From JBQLZO01 sp052168315 (GTDB taxonomy: Bacteria; Planctomycetota; Phycisphaerae; Phycisphaerales; UBA1924), in assembly GCA_052168315.1 (NCBI GenBank), contig JBQLZO010000050.1, positions 124,001-188,000 on the forward strand: 64,000 nt of DNA. Reading direction: 5' to 3'. The notes below the pieces were generated by a model. It was given only the letters and a program-made list of their open reading frames with translations. It ran no database searches and was not told where the DNA came from. The first letter of the stretch is position 1. Every line of letters starts with the position of its first letter. Positions 54,577 to 64,000 of the stretch are shown one piece after another. The position numbers and the translations under genes are program-made.

Positions 54577-55668
54577 ATGACCCAGCCAAGGACCACACCA
54601 GATCCCCCGGCGACGCCCGTCGAACCGCCCTCGACGCGCGCACCACGCCGGCATGGCTGGATCCGACGCCCCATCCGCTGGGTCGTCCGGGCCCTGGCGC
54701 GCCTCGCCCAGTTCCTGGTCATCGCATGGGGCGTGCTGGCGATCTACTACTCGAACCTCCCCTGGCCAATGGGCCGCCTCCTCATGGCCGTGGCCTTCGG
54801 AGCGTTCGCAGTCAGCACGCTCTGGGTGCTGCGCGCCCGGAGGTGGCGGTGGGCCTTCGCCGCCGTGTTCGGCGCCGTCGCGATCTGGTGGGCCTGCATC
54901 CCCCCATCGCACGACCGCCCCTGGCGCCCCGATGTGGCCACGCTGCCGAGGGCCGAGATCAACGGCGACCGCGTGCGCCTCATCAACTTCCGCAACCACC
55001 AGTACCGCAGCCGGGACGACTTCGACACGCGCTACGAGCTGCGCGAGATCGATGTCTCCCGCATCGTCTCGGTCGATTTCTTCATCTCGTTCTGGATGCC
55101 GGGCCCGGTCGGCCACACCTTCCTCAGCTTCAATTTCGATGATGGCTCGCTCCCCGTGTGCATCTCCATCGAAACGCGCCCCGAGATCGGCGAAGGATTC
55201 GACCCACTCGCCTCCATGTTCAAGCAGTTCGAACTCATCTATGTCGTCGGAGACGAGCGCGACATCGTGCGTGTCCGCACCGACCACCGCGACGAACAGG
55301 TCTACCTCTACCGCACCCGGGCGACCCCCGAGGCCGCGCAGGCCCTCTTCCGCGTCTACCTGCAACGCATCAACGAACTGGCCGACCGACCGGAGTGGTA
55401 CCACCTCCTCAAGAACAACTGCACGATCAACATCATCCGCTACTCGCGATCCGCGGGCGGAACCCACGCCCGATTCGAGATCCGACACCTCCTCAACGGC
55501 CTGATCGACGGCTACCTCCACCGCCGCGGCATTATCGACAACAGCCTCGAATTCAGCGAACTGAGGCGACGCTCCAACATCAACGATGCCGCCCGCGCCG
55601 CCGGCGATGCCCAGGACTTCTCATCGCTGATCCGCAAGGGCCGACCCGGCATCCCGGACGCCGAGTAA
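54577..55668 (+). CDS. DUF4105 (Lnb N-terminal periplasmic-domain) membrane protein
   Basis: 363 aa. Three hydrophobic segments in the first 115 residues (LAQFLVIAWGVLAIYY, LLMAVAFGAFAVSTLWVL, WAFAAVFGAVAIWWA) precede the domain. Domain marks are GHTFLSFNFDDG, VCISIETRPEIGEGFDP, MFKQFELIYVVGDERDIVRV, YLQRINELADRPEWYHLL and KNNCTINI. The conserved His and Cys (NNC) suggest a papain-like (NlpC/Lnb) active site. It likely acts on lipids or amide bonds at the envelope; this is inference. Confidence 0.85.
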   Translation: MTQPRTTPDPPATPVEPPSTRAPRRHGWIRRPIRWVVRALARLAQFLVIAWGVLAIYYSNLPWPMGRLLMAVAFGAFAVSTLWVLRARRWRWAFAAVFGAVAIWWACIPPSHDRPWRPDVATLPRAEINGDRVRLINFRNHQYRSRDDFDTRYELREIDVSRIVSVDFFISFWMPGPVGHTFLSFNFDDGSLPVCISIETRPEIGEGFDPLASMFKQFELIYVVGDERDIVRVRTDHRDEQVYLYRTRATPEAAQALFRVYLQRINELADRPEWYHLLKNNCTINIIRYSRSAGGTHARFEIRHLLNGLIDGYLHRRGIIDNSLEFSELRRRSNINDAARAAGDAQDFSSLIRKGRPGIPDAE

Positions 55669-55721
55669 TCGCGAGCACATCACGCAAAGCCGCCGCGTGA
55701 ACGATCCCGGCGCCACCCCCA

Positions 55722-56189
55722 TCACTGCAGGACCCGGACCTGACCATCGCCGCGACGCAGCACCCGGACCTGATCACCGATCTCGAAGGTCTCGTCCGCC
55801 GCCTGGATCACCACGATCAACTCCCCGCTCTCGAGCTCGACGCTGATCTCAATGCCCGACACCGTTGTGACCGCCCGTTCCACGCTCGATCCGCCCGCTG
55901 CGCCCCCGACCGCCCCGCCGGCACGGGCCAGCGTCCGCCCGGAACCACCGCCGATCGTGTTGCCGACCGCCCATCCGAGCACCCCGCCCGCCACGGCACC
56001 GGCACCGCGCGCTTCCCCCTCGATCGTCACCGGGCGCACATACACCACCTCGCCGGTCTCCACCGTGTGCGCACGCCCGGTATCGGACCGCCGGACAGTG
56101 TTCGCCGATGTCGGACCGCTCGCGCACCCGGTCATGCCGAGCACGCCACAGGCGACCGTGATGCACACAACAATGGATCGCACCTTCAT
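55722..56189 (-). CDS. Glycine-zipper outer-membrane lipoprotein (SlyB-like)
   Basis: 155 aa from the ATG at 56189, with AAGGAAGG upstream. Lipoprotein signal with GMTGCASG. A glycine-zipper pair (GAGAVAGGVLGWAVGNTIGG, AGGAVGGAAGGSSVE) as in the 17-kDa surface antigen/SlyB family follows. The beta-rich C-terminal domain (ELIVVIQAADETFEIGDQVR) is also typical of that family. Function in the envelope stress or membrane integrity context is inferred from the family. Confidence 0.87.
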   Translation of the reverse strand: MKVRSIVVCITVACGVLGMTGCASGPTSANTVRRSDTGRAHTVETGEVVYVRPVTIEGEARGAGAVAGGVLGWAVGNTIGGGSGRTLARAGGAVGGAAGGSSVERAVTTVSGIEISVELESGELIVVIQAADETFEIGDQVRVLRRGDGQVRVLQ

Positions 56190-56262
56190 CGTCAGACCTT
56201 CCTTGATGGAAACCAGCACGGGCTCTTGATCAGCCGAGCCCACCGCACGCTCATCCGGACAA

Positions 56263-57324
56263 TCACCCGGGCGCCAGGAAGACAAACGGTTCGTGCGCCT
56301 TGAATCCCTCCGTCTGGTCCCCGCCCACATCGAGATGGTCATGCAGCGTCAGCTTCCGAACGCCGCTGCCAACGCCGAAATCGATCCGCTTCAGGTCAAC
56401 CCAGACCAGCTCCGGACTCAGCGAGTCGTCGTAGTAGTACACCAGGTTCTTCTGGTCCGCCACGGTGCGCCAGATCGTCGAAGAGAGGTTGGGCTGATCC
56501 GGCGTCGTGATGCCCAGCGGCACGCTGACATTCCGCATGACACTCATCGTCGCGGCCACCGCCTCGCGAGCATCGGCCGACTGCTTGGCCGCGTTGATGT
56601 AGAAACGGGCCCGGGCGAAACGGTCGGCCGAACGGCGCGTCCCAGGGAGGAATGTCGTGCCGCCAACCTCCTCCCAGTAACGGTTCAGGGCCAGTTGCTG
56701 GTCGTACTCCGGCGAATTCGTCAGAACCTGGTGCTCCTTCCCATGGTGGATCACCAATTCACCGTTCAAGTACTGAAAGATCGCCGAGTCTCCCGTGGAA
56801 TCGGAGATGCAAAGGTGCACCTGCCCCTCGATCCCATTGGGCGCCACCACCATGACGGACCGGAACGGCGCATCCCGCAGCGCCGCAACCGCTTCCTCCA
56901 CGCTCGCAAAGCTGTCCAGCACGAACTGCGCCCACGCCGAGACGGGAAGCGGCGGCCGCGTGTCGCCCTCCGCCGGAGGGTACTCGGTCTCGACCAGAAA
57001 CAGCAGATTCGCCACCAGCCCCTTCTCGTTCATCCCGTCCGTCGTTCCGGCCTCATACGCCGAAACGATCACGCTCCCGTACCTGCTCGTCCACTGGAAC
57101 CCGCGGTCTCCCATCCCGCCATCGCGCCGCATGCCCCGGGGGAACACCCACATGTTGCTCTGCATGTCCTCCACCCAGTCCATCGTCCGCCCGGTCACCG
57201 TCTGCCCCTCGAGCCCGAGATACACGCCCCGGGTGCACGCGGGCGCTGGAGCCAATGGACCCGCCACCGCCGCCGCCACCAGCAGCACGCCGAGCAGCGG
57301 GATCTCGAATCTGGACTTACTCAT
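56263..57324 (-). CDS. Exported choloylglycine-hydrolase-family amidase (Ntn hydrolase)
   Basis: 353 aa. The signal peptide ends at APAPA and the next residue, Cys30 (ACTRGVYLG), is the expected N-terminal nucleophile after cleavage. Family marks are GRTMDWVEDM, DGMNEKGLVANLLFL, VLTNSPEYDQQL and the Arg in CTRG. The family includes bile salt hydrolases, penicillin V acylases and acyl-homoserine-lactone acylases. In a free-living bacterium, acylated amino acids or homoserine lactones are plausible substrates; not determined here. Confidence 0.9.
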   Translation of the reverse strand: MSKSRFEIPLLGVLLVAAAVAGPLAPAPACTRGVYLGLEGQTVTGRTMDWVEDMQSNMWVFPRGMRRDGGMGDRGFQWTSRYGSVIVSAYEAGTTDGMNEKGLVANLLFLVETEYPPAEGDTRPPLPVSAWAQFVLDSFASVEEAVAALRDAPFRSVMVVAPNGIEGQVHLCISDSTGDSAIFQYLNGELVIHHGKEHQVLTNSPEYDQQLALNRYWEEVGGTTFLPGTRRSADRFARARFYINAAKQSADAREAVAATMSVMRNVSVPLGITTPDQPNLSSTIWRTVADQKNLVYYYDDSLSPELVWVDLKRIDFGVGSGVRKLTLHDHLDVGGDQTEGFKAHEPFVFLAPG

Positions 57325-57453
57325 CGTTCATGCCCTCCGTGTGCCAGGAACAGCAAGCCCGCCGACCGGCGACCACCGCCGACGAAGAACCCGCCACCGT
57401 TGCTGGCAAGTGCTTCACCCCACTTGCCTTGCCGGTGCCTCCGGCCTCCACCA

Positions 57454-58228
57454 TCACCGCGACCGAACCAAGATCAACGCCAGCGCCCCTTCGCCATCCC
57501 GCAGATCAAGGCGATCGCCCTCGAAGCTCATCGTCGCGACCGTCTCCATCGCGCGCACGAACGCCCGCTCCTGCTCCGCCGTGGCATCGTCAGGACACGC
57601 CCGCCGCGTTGTGGCGACCGAGGAAATCCGCAGCGTCTCACCCTCAGCCTGATACGCGCCGGAGTACCGATTGCACCCGGTCGTCCCGCTCACCCCGCCC
57701 TCAGCATCGAACTCCATCGTCAACGCGGTATCCGCCACGACACCCACCACGGCCTGCCGCCCGTTGTTGATGTTGACCACCGTCCATGAAGTCCCGCCCA
57801 GCGAACTCACCTGCGAAACGAATGTCGCCGCCACGCCCCCCCCTCTCGTCCAGCAATTCCAGCGTGACATCGCCCCCGCGAAAGCTCCGCGCATCGATCA
57901 GGGCCGCCATGAACGCCCCCGCCTGCTCCATCGTGGCCTCCGGGCACGCCATCATCGTCGACACACCCGACGGAACAACCGTGATGGTCGATCCGCTCAC
58001 AGCGTACGGCATCGAGTACCGATTGCACCCATCGCTCCCGGACACAACCCCACCCTCGAACCGCGCCGTCGGCGTCGCATCGGGAACCAGCCCCCGACCC
58101 GGCAGCGAAGCGAGCACCCACGCCGACCCCTCCAGCGAACCCACCCCGTCGGACCGATCCGACGAAGCGCATCCCGCCAGTCCGACCCCGCTCAACAGAA
58201 CCATCACGACAACCCAATACAACCTCAT
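57454..58228 (-). pseudogene. Two-META-domain lipoprotein, frameshifted at a run of eight G
   Basis: Translation starts at ATG 58228 (GGAGG upstream) with a lipoprotein signal (GVGLAGCASS) and a first META/HslJ-like domain (LEGSAWVLAS, GSDGCNRYS, MMACPEATMEQAGAFM). At the homopolymer (57836-57843, eight G on the minus strand) the frame shifts. A second META domain (LGGTSWTVVNINNG, GTTGCNRYSGAY, RRACPDDATAEQERAF) continues in another frame to 57454. Removing one G would give a continuous 257-aa protein. As read, the first frame ends at 57701. It may be a real mutation, a phase-variable tract, a programmed shift or a sequencing error. Confidence 0.8.
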
Positions 58229-58447
58229 CCCAGCACCTCCTCGGCCACGCCAACCCATTGCCCCGAACAAACGATCCCGGCACCCCGCCACCCGCCCCCC
58301 GAACCATCATGACAACCCCCCCACCCGCCCGCCATCGCGGTCCCGGAAACGCGCCGCACCAACAAAGCCTCAGGCCGCACCGCCTACGGACTCATCACAT
58401 GCCATCCCCAGCGACCAATGCCCACGCCTCCGTCCATCGGATCGCTC

Positions 58448-61126
58448 CTATCGCGAGATCCGCCATGTCTGCACCACCCTCGTGCGGTGCTGCCATGTCG
58501 CCAGGGTGCCATCCGGGCGCGGCATGATCGTCCACCAAGCCTCTCGTTCGTTCTTGGGAAGGTCATAGCGAACCGGCGCGACCGTGGGATCCAGAGGCAT
58601 TCCGAACACCGTCAGGCCCCTCTCATCGATGATGTACAACTGTTCGCCATCGGCCGAGAACGCCACGCGCGACTCCCATCCCCGATCGGGCGTGCAGTAG
58701 GTAGCAATCCCCTCGCCATCGGGCCCGTACAGGCAAAGCCACACCAGACTGTGGCGCTCGCCAGACACACCGGCCGTCGAACGCGAACAGAGCAGCGCGA
58801 GCGAGCCATCTGGTCCCGCCGCCGCGTGCTTCACGAAGACCAGCCAACCGCCATCCGGTCGATGCGCGATCCGCTGGATCTCGTTGCCGTTCTCGTCGAC
58901 GCGCCGCACAACCCCCATCTCACGCTCCCAGCCGTGCCCGATCCGGGTCAATGGCTCGCGGGGGTGCCCCCAATGAGCCCCTCGCGACTGGGCGCTGATC
59001 TGCTTCCCCTCCGTGTCGAAACTCACGATCGGGCCAGCGTAACTCATGCGATACCGCACGCCGCCATCGCCATCGACCACGATCCACGCGAGTGCGGCCT
59101 GCGTGGGCATGACGCCGGGCTCGGGCTCCATCACACGGATCCGCTCGCCCGCAGCATCGAACACATGCACCGCAGCGGTGCCATCCTCCACGACATAGAC
59201 GGATCCATCATCGCCCATCGCCATCGCCACCGGTGTGCCCATAGTGCCCTCCGGCGGGCCGCCAAGCGCCAGATCGGCGCGCCCCGTCTCGTCGCAACGA
59301 TACAGCCGCGAACCATCCGAGGCCCAGATCCGACCATCCGGATCAACCGCAAACTCGCCGTAGATCCCGAAGGGCTCATTCCGCGGACCGCGCACCTGCA
59401 TCGACTGCCACAGCTTTCCTTCCCGATCGATGCGATGAAGCGCGTTGTTGTCCGCGCTGTCCAGCACGACGATCCCGCCATCACGATCAGCACGGATACC
59501 CGAGAAGTACCCTCCCTCCGTACCCTGCGCTCCACCGATCATCTCGCCGAGATCCCAGACCTCCGGCGCGTTCGCACCGTCCCTCCACAATCTGACCACG
59601 CCCTCAATGACACACACCGTCGCCAGCGTCCCTTCGGAGAGCACCGCGATGTCCTCAAGGCTCAGGCCCTGCTCGTCGCCAAGGTCGGTCCGCTCGCTGA
59701 GCATCCGACCTTCTGGCGAGTACTTCTGGATCTGATCGGTGATGGTGTACCGCTCGTGCAAGGCCGCGAGCACCACGAAGCCCCCATCCGGCAGCCGGCA
59801 CACATTCTCGATCACCCCAGACTTGAACTCCGGCACCGCCCGCATTTCGCCGGTTGCGGTGTCCAGGAACCAGGCCTGGCCCTGCGTCGCCGCGTCTCCC
59901 CCGTGCACCGTCCGCGCGATGAGCCACCGGTCCCCATCCAACCACAAAGCCATCGGGCGCGAGCCGCGCTCGACCTTCGGTAGATCGATCGGGATATCAC
60001 AGACCATCTCACCGGCACGATCGACCATCGTGAAGCGCGCCCCGAGATCCGGATCGTGCGCACCGCGGACCCACCCGATCCGCCCACGCCCATCGAACCC
60101 GAGCGATCCGATCTGGTTGATCACCCCCGTGTCATCCGGCACACCAAGTTGAACCTCGCCCACCGGAACGAGCGCACCCGCGCGAGGCTCAGGCGCGCGC
60201 ATCCCCGGCGCGTGCGCCATGGGAACTGCATCCTCCTCCCCCGCCTCCTCGACGATGTACGGCCCGGCATCCCCATTCGGCAGCCTGTACCGCGTCCGCT
60301 TGCCATCCGCATAAGACACGATCGCGAACCCCCCATCCTCCACCTCGACCTGCCGAACGCCCCGCTCGACAAGATCCCACCAACTCCAGTGCTCCGGCAT
60401 ACCCGCGTACTCATCCCCGATCCGCCGCGTCCACACGACCCTGCCATCCCGATCGATGATCTCGAACACGCCCTCGGGCACACCGCCTTCGTACGCAACC
60501 CAATGCACGATGGTCAGACCCGTGCCGGGGATGACCCGCACCTCGATCTGCCTCGCGAAGCTCCACTCGCCCCGCACCGGAGGCAACGGCTTCAATTCGC
60601 CGATGCGCCGACCGGTGGAAAGGCTGTACAAAAGCCAGCGCGGAGCGTGTTGGAAGTCCTCCGTGATCCGCACCACACCCCGCCCGCTCACCTCATCGAG
60701 CATCACGCCCGCACCCCTGGGGCTATGGGGCTGTGGCGGGTTCTCGGGGAATCCAGACCCAGCGCGCTCCAACTTGTCCGATTCAATCACCTCCCCATCC
60801 GCCCCGATCGACAGCACCACGAGGTTCCCATCCCAGCCCATGTACCCGTTGTCATACGCGTACCCCACCACCATCCCCCCATCGCTCACCACGCACTCCC
60901 GCAGCGTGTGCTCACGCTCGCCCTCCCAAACAACCTCACCGCCGCGACGCATCGTGTAATGCCCGCTCCCACCCCCCTCGGCCTCCGAGGGCACCACCCG
61001 CAGCACCCACTCGCCAGATGCCGATGAGACGCTGTACGGATCCACGAACGGATCATCGCCACACAAACGCGGCGCGATCACATGACACAGGCAAACGAGC
61101 ATCATTATCACAAGCCGGTTGCGCAT
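58448..61126 (-). CDS. Exported propeller protein, paralogue 1
   Basis: 892 aa from the ATG at 61126, with AGGAGA upstream. A signal peptide (LVIMMLVCLCHVIAP) is followed by beta repeats (VVLSIGADGE, GLSLEDIAVLSEGTLATV, GYFSGIRADRDGGIVVLDSA, FAVDPDGRIWASDGSRLYRC, MAMGDDGSVYVVEDGTAAVH). They resemble NHL or PQQ-type propeller blades; I expect two propellers. No catalytic motif. The next gene upstream is a paralogue, and codons 36-112 share a perfect 232-bp repeat with it. Confidence 0.82.
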   Translation of the reverse strand: MRNRLVIMMLVCLCHVIAPRLCGDDPFVDPYSVSSASGEWVLRVVPSEAEGGGSGHYTMRRGGEVVWEGEREHTLRECVVSDGGMVVGYAYDNGYMGWDGNLVVLSIGADGEVIESDKLERAGSGFPENPPQPHSPRGAGVMLDEVSGRGVVRITEDFQHAPRWLLYSLSTGRRIGELKPLPPVRGEWSFARQIEVRVIPGTGLTIVHWVAYEGGVPEGVFEIIDRDGRVVWTRRIGDEYAGMPEHWSWWDLVERGVRQVEVEDGGFAIVSYADGKRTRYRLPNGDAGPYIVEEAGEEDAVPMAHAPGMRAPEPRAGALVPVGEVQLGVPDDTGVINQIGSLGFDGRGRIGWVRGAHDPDLGARFTMVDRAGEMVCDIPIDLPKVERGSRPMALWLDGDRWLIARTVHGGDAATQGQAWFLDTATGEMRAVPEFKSGVIENVCRLPDGGFVVLAALHERYTITDQIQKYSPEGRMLSERTDLGDEQGLSLEDIAVLSEGTLATVCVIEGVVRLWRDGANAPEVWDLGEMIGGAQGTEGGYFSGIRADRDGGIVVLDSADNNALHRIDREGKLWQSMQVRGPRNEPFGIYGEFAVDPDGRIWASDGSRLYRCDETGRADLALGGPPEGTMGTPVAMAMGDDGSVYVVEDGTAAVHVFDAAGERIRVMEPEPGVMPTQAALAWIVVDGDGGVRYRMSYAGPIVSFDTEGKQISAQSRGAHWGHPREPLTRIGHGWEREMGVVRRVDENGNEIQRIAHRPDGGWLVFVKHAAAGPDGSLALLCSRSTAGVSGERHSLVWLCLYGPDGEGIATYCTPDRGWESRVAFSADGEQLYIIDERGLTVFGMPLDPTVAPVRYDLPKNEREAWWTIMPRPDGTLATWQHRTRVVQTWRISR
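60794..61025 (-). repeat. 232-bp direct repeat, copy 1
   Basis: Identical base for base to 63638-63869, inside the 5' part of paralogue 1. Beyond it only a short stretch (CTGTACGGATCCACGAACGG) is still shared. Confidence 0.88.
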
Positions 61127-61297
61127 CTCAGGTCTCCTGGGCCCGCGGGCCGGTACCATCCAATCGATCGTACCGGATCCATTCGCAGCCAACGCACGCG
61201 ATGTTCTGAGTTCATGCAGGATCCGCCCCGCCAGGCGTGATCCGACGCCCCAGCGCACCCCGCCAGCGTGCCGGCGTCCCAATCCGCCATCCCCTCC

Positions 61298-63979
61298 TCA
61301 CTCCACCATCCGCCAGTGGTTGACCACTCTGCTCCCATGCCGCCAGGTCGAGACGATGCCCTCACGCCGAGGGATCACCGTCCAGTACGCATCGTCCGGA
61401 CCCTTGATGTCATACCGCCTCGCGGGCGACTTCGGATCAAGCGGCGTCTGGAACACCGTCAGCCCCCGTCGATCCGTCAGGGCAACGCGCTGGCCATCGA
61501 ACGCCAGCACGCCACCGGTCCGCGTGCCCCGCTTCAGTTCGATCGTGCCCCGCCCCTCGCCATCGGGTCCAAACAGGCAGATGGCCGCCGGCTCGCTTCC
61601 CGCGAGCATCGCGTGCGGGTCATCCCTGATGCACATCACCGCCAGCGAGCTGTCCGGGCCCAGCGCCGTTCTGTGCACGCGCGCGATCCATCCGCCGTCG
61701 GGCCGATGCCGCGTGCTCACGATGACCCGGCCCTGCCCATCGGTCCTGCGCACCGAGACGCCGTCGTGGCTCCAGCCCCGCCCGATGTCCCGCCGATTAT
61801 CGCCGGAGAACATCGCTGCATCGTACGGCTCACGGGCGGCGATCGCGTCGCCCGCGGCATCGAATGAGATGATCGAGTTTCTGAAGCCGACACCCATGGC
61901 GCCGATGCAAAGACGCACGACCCCGCCGGGATACGCCGCGATCCACGCCTGATCGACCTGCGTGACGGTGTCGCCCGGATCGGGCTTCATCACCCGCACC
62001 GGCTGGCCATGCTCATCGAACACATGCACGCTGGCCGTGCCCCGCTCCACCGCATAGATCCGGCCATCATCACCGATGGTCACCTCCTCCGGCTGGGCCA
62101 TCGTGCCCTCCGCCGGACCGCCAAGCCAGCGATCCGCACGCCCCTCCTCGTCGTAGCGGTACAGCCGCGATCCATCGGATGCCCACACCCACCCATCCGG
62201 GTCCACGCCGACCACGCGGACATAGAACCGCTCGCCACCGGGGCCGAGCGGGCGAATCGTCCGCAGGAGCGTGCCCTCCCGATCGAAGCGGTAGATCCAC
62301 TCCCCACTGTCCACCACGAGCACGCCGCCATCCCGGTCAGCGCGAATCATGGTGCAGTACGCGCGTTCGTGCGGCCCGTGATGCTCCATCTTCTCGGGAA
62401 CAGACCACCGGTCGGTGCTCGCTTCACTCCGCGAGCTCTGGATAGCGACGAATCCCGAGGTGCTGATACACGCCACCGATCCATCCCACAGCGCGGTCAC
62501 ATCGTCGGCCCAGTGATCCCCACTGGTCGCGTGGATCTTCCTCCCCTCGGCATCGAAGACAAGCACGAGCTTTCCGGACAACAGGGAACCCCCATCGTGG
62601 TGCGCGAGGACCACAAAGCCGCCGCCCGGTCGACGGGCGATGTTCCGGATCAACCCGGCTTCCAGGCCCTCGATCGGCGTGAGCCGCCCATCCCCCACAT
62701 CGAAGAACCACGCCTCACCACGCACGGTGTTGTCCGCATCCCGCACCGAGCGCGCGACCAGCCAACGGTCATCGTTCAGCCACACCGCCGAGGTCGGACC
62801 CGATCTCGTCGCTTCGGGAAGTCCGAGCCGATACACGCCCACGGTGTTCCCCTCCCGATCGACCAGGCAGAGCCGCTCATCATCCGGCGAGCCGACGCCG
62901 CTCCGGATCCACCCGATCCGCCCGCGATCGTCGAACGAGATCGCGTAGATCCCTTCGATCACTCCATCATCTGCGGGCGTACCAAGCGTGACATCTCCGA
63001 GATGCTCGAGCCGCCCCGGCAGCGGGTCGACCTGCACCAACGCCCCGCGATCACCGGCCGGCACGCCCGCCTCGCTCCCGACCTCCCGGATGGCATACCC
63101 ACCCGCGGGCCCGTCCGCCGCCGCCGTGTAGCGCCTCCGCTGCCCCTCCGCATACGACACGATCGCGAACGACGCCGCGCCGACCACAACCTGTCGCACC
63201 CGACCCAGTCGCAGATCCACCCATCGCCACCCATCAGGACGATCGGCGTACTCATCCTCGATCCGCCGCACCCACACGCTCACGCCGTCCCGGTCCAGCA
63301 CCTCGAACACCGCCATCGGCGCATCACCCTCGAACACGATCCAGTGCAGGATCGCCAGTCCGGTATCGGGAATCGTCCACGCGTTCAGTTGAATCCCGAA
63401 GCCCGAGTCAACACGCAGCGGCGGCTCGGGATGGTGCTCTTCCAGCAGGCGCCCGTCGGCCAACCCGTAGACCAGCCAATGCGAGCGTCGCGCCCACCGC
63501 TCCTCTTGCTCCAGGCGGACGATCGCCCGTCCCGTCGCCTCGTCGATCATCACGCCGCGCCCCATCGGATACCCCGGGGATGGCGGATTACTCAGTCCAT
63601 ACACGCGGCGCTCATGCGCATCGGTGGCGATGGCCCGCCCATCCGCCCCGATCGACAGCACCACGAGGTTCCCATCCCAGCCCATGTACCCGTTGTCATA
63701 CGCGTACCCCACCACCATCCCCCCATCGCTCACCACGCACTCCCGCAGCGTGTGCTCACGCTCGCCCTCCCAAACAACCTCACCGCCGCGACGCATCGTG
63801 TAATGCCCGCTCCCACCCCCCTCGGCCTCCGAGGGCACCACCCGCAGCACCCACTCGCCAGATGCCGATCGAACGCTGTACGGATCCACGAACGGCCCAT
63901 CGCCGGCCACCGCCGGGACCAACATCAGCAGCGGCACAACGACCAACATCAGGATCATCATCAGGAAAGAACCGCGCAT
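61298..63979 (-). CDS. Exported propeller protein, paralogue 2
   Basis: 893 aa, ATG at 63979 with AAGGAGA upstream. Signal peptide MMILMLVVVPLLMLVPAVAG. Blade order and length match paralogue 1: MIRADRDGGVLVVDSGEWIY, VVGVDPDGWVWASDGSRLYR, VTIGDDGRIYAVERGTASVH, LTDRRGLTVFQTPLDP, and STWRHGSRVV-NHWR at the end. Outside the N-terminus the two proteins have clearly diverged. Probably a tandem duplication; function unknown. Confidence 0.82.
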   Translation of the reverse strand: MRGSFLMMILMLVVVPLLMLVPAVAGDGPFVDPYSVRSASGEWVLRVVPSEAEGGGSGHYTMRRGGEVVWEGEREHTLRECVVSDGGMVVGYAYDNGYMGWDGNLVVLSIGADGRAIATDAHERRVYGLSNPPSPGYPMGRGVMIDEATGRAIVRLEQEERWARRSHWLVYGLADGRLLEEHHPEPPLRVDSGFGIQLNAWTIPDTGLAILHWIVFEGDAPMAVFEVLDRDGVSVWVRRIEDEYADRPDGWRWVDLRLGRVRQVVVGAASFAIVSYAEGQRRRYTAAADGPAGGYAIREVGSEAGVPAGDRGALVQVDPLPGRLEHLGDVTLGTPADDGVIEGIYAISFDDRGRIGWIRSGVGSPDDERLCLVDREGNTVGVYRLGLPEATRSGPTSAVWLNDDRWLVARSVRDADNTVRGEAWFFDVGDGRLTPIEGLEAGLIRNIARRPGGGFVVLAHHDGGSLLSGKLVLVFDAEGRKIHATSGDHWADDVTALWDGSVACISTSGFVAIQSSRSEASTDRWSVPEKMEHHGPHERAYCTMIRADRDGGVLVVDSGEWIYRFDREGTLLRTIRPLGPGGERFYVRVVGVDPDGWVWASDGSRLYRYDEEGRADRWLGGPAEGTMAQPEEVTIGDDGRIYAVERGTASVHVFDEHGQPVRVMKPDPGDTVTQVDQAWIAAYPGGVVRLCIGAMGVGFRNSIISFDAAGDAIAAREPYDAAMFSGDNRRDIGRGWSHDGVSVRRTDGQGRVIVSTRHRPDGGWIARVHRTALGPDSSLAVMCIRDDPHAMLAGSEPAAICLFGPDGEGRGTIELKRGTRTGGVLAFDGQRVALTDRRGLTVFQTPLDPKSPARRYDIKGPDDAYWTVIPRREGIVSTWRHGSRVVNHWRMVE
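63638..63869 (-). repeat. 232-bp direct repeat, copy 2
   Basis: Copy inside paralogue 2, 2,844 bp from copy 1 and in the same orientation. Confidence 0.88.
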
Positions 63980-64000
63980 GCGATGTCTCCTTTGCTGCGC

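Noticed and set aside
1..64000. CRISPR arrays, insertion sequences, rRNA and ordinary tRNA genes
   Set aside because: No regularly spaced repeats, transposase motifs, rRNA stretches or complete cloverleaf sequences were found on reading both strands; a covariance-model search could still find a divergent small RNA.

Overview
The window is high-GC bacterial DNA with features of a planctomycete, most likely from the class Phycisphaerae. Pointers are the strongly GC-rich third codon positions, two C-terminal dockerin-like Ca-binding repeats ending in ILLGAFG/ILLSAFG, Hanks-type kinase with TPR tail, many PDZ, propeller and META exported proteins, and lineage-typical unknowns. This is inference from gene content; there is no rRNA in the window.

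Layout. 1-10.8 kb (minus strand): a type II/IV secretin cut by the window edge, an acyl desaturase, a multi-PAS HWE-type histidine kinase and the DEAH helicase HrpA. 11-13.9 kb (plus): a PhoB/PhoR-like two-component pair. 13.9-26.9 kb (mostly minus): pdxH, a PIG-L/LmbE deacetylase, an unknown exported protein with a GT4 glycosyltransferase, truA, an archaeal-adenylate-kinase-like fusion, a PDZ protein, yicC, secG and tpiA. 27-33 kb (plus): a Tat-exported alkaline phosphatase, MoxR, GlmS and two related small unknown proteins. 33-39.7 kb: a Ser/Thr kinase, rpsL-rpsG with a promoter and terminator but no fusA, and an exported dockerin-like protein.

40.1-50.5 kb is the most interesting part. An intact tmRNA gene (ssrA, tag AKTITAEPQFALAA) is followed by two tandem integrative elements of about 7.2 and 2.9 kb. 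They are delimited by three copies of the ssrA 3' end. Element 1 carries a ribbon-helix-helix regulator, an AlpA-like excisionase, a tyrosine recombinase, a helicase-less type ISP-like restriction-modification enzyme and a replication initiation protein. Element 2 carries only an excisionase, a recombinase and small proteins. In both elements the att site lies inside the integrase reading frame. A conserved WPxLPxxVR module, followed by overlapping downstream genes (rep in element 1), lies on the other side of att, in the frame that circularisation would join to the integrase. Integration would therefore trim the integrase C-terminus and cut the downstream genes, including rep, away from the xis-int operon. 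This switch is inferred from reading frames and gene overlaps, not from experiment.

51-64 kb is chromosomal again: an SLC13-type transporter, several exported or lipoproteins (including a two-META-domain gene broken by a run of eight G), a choloylglycine-hydrolase-family enzyme, and two tandem paralogous exported propeller proteins that share a perfect 232-bp repeat.
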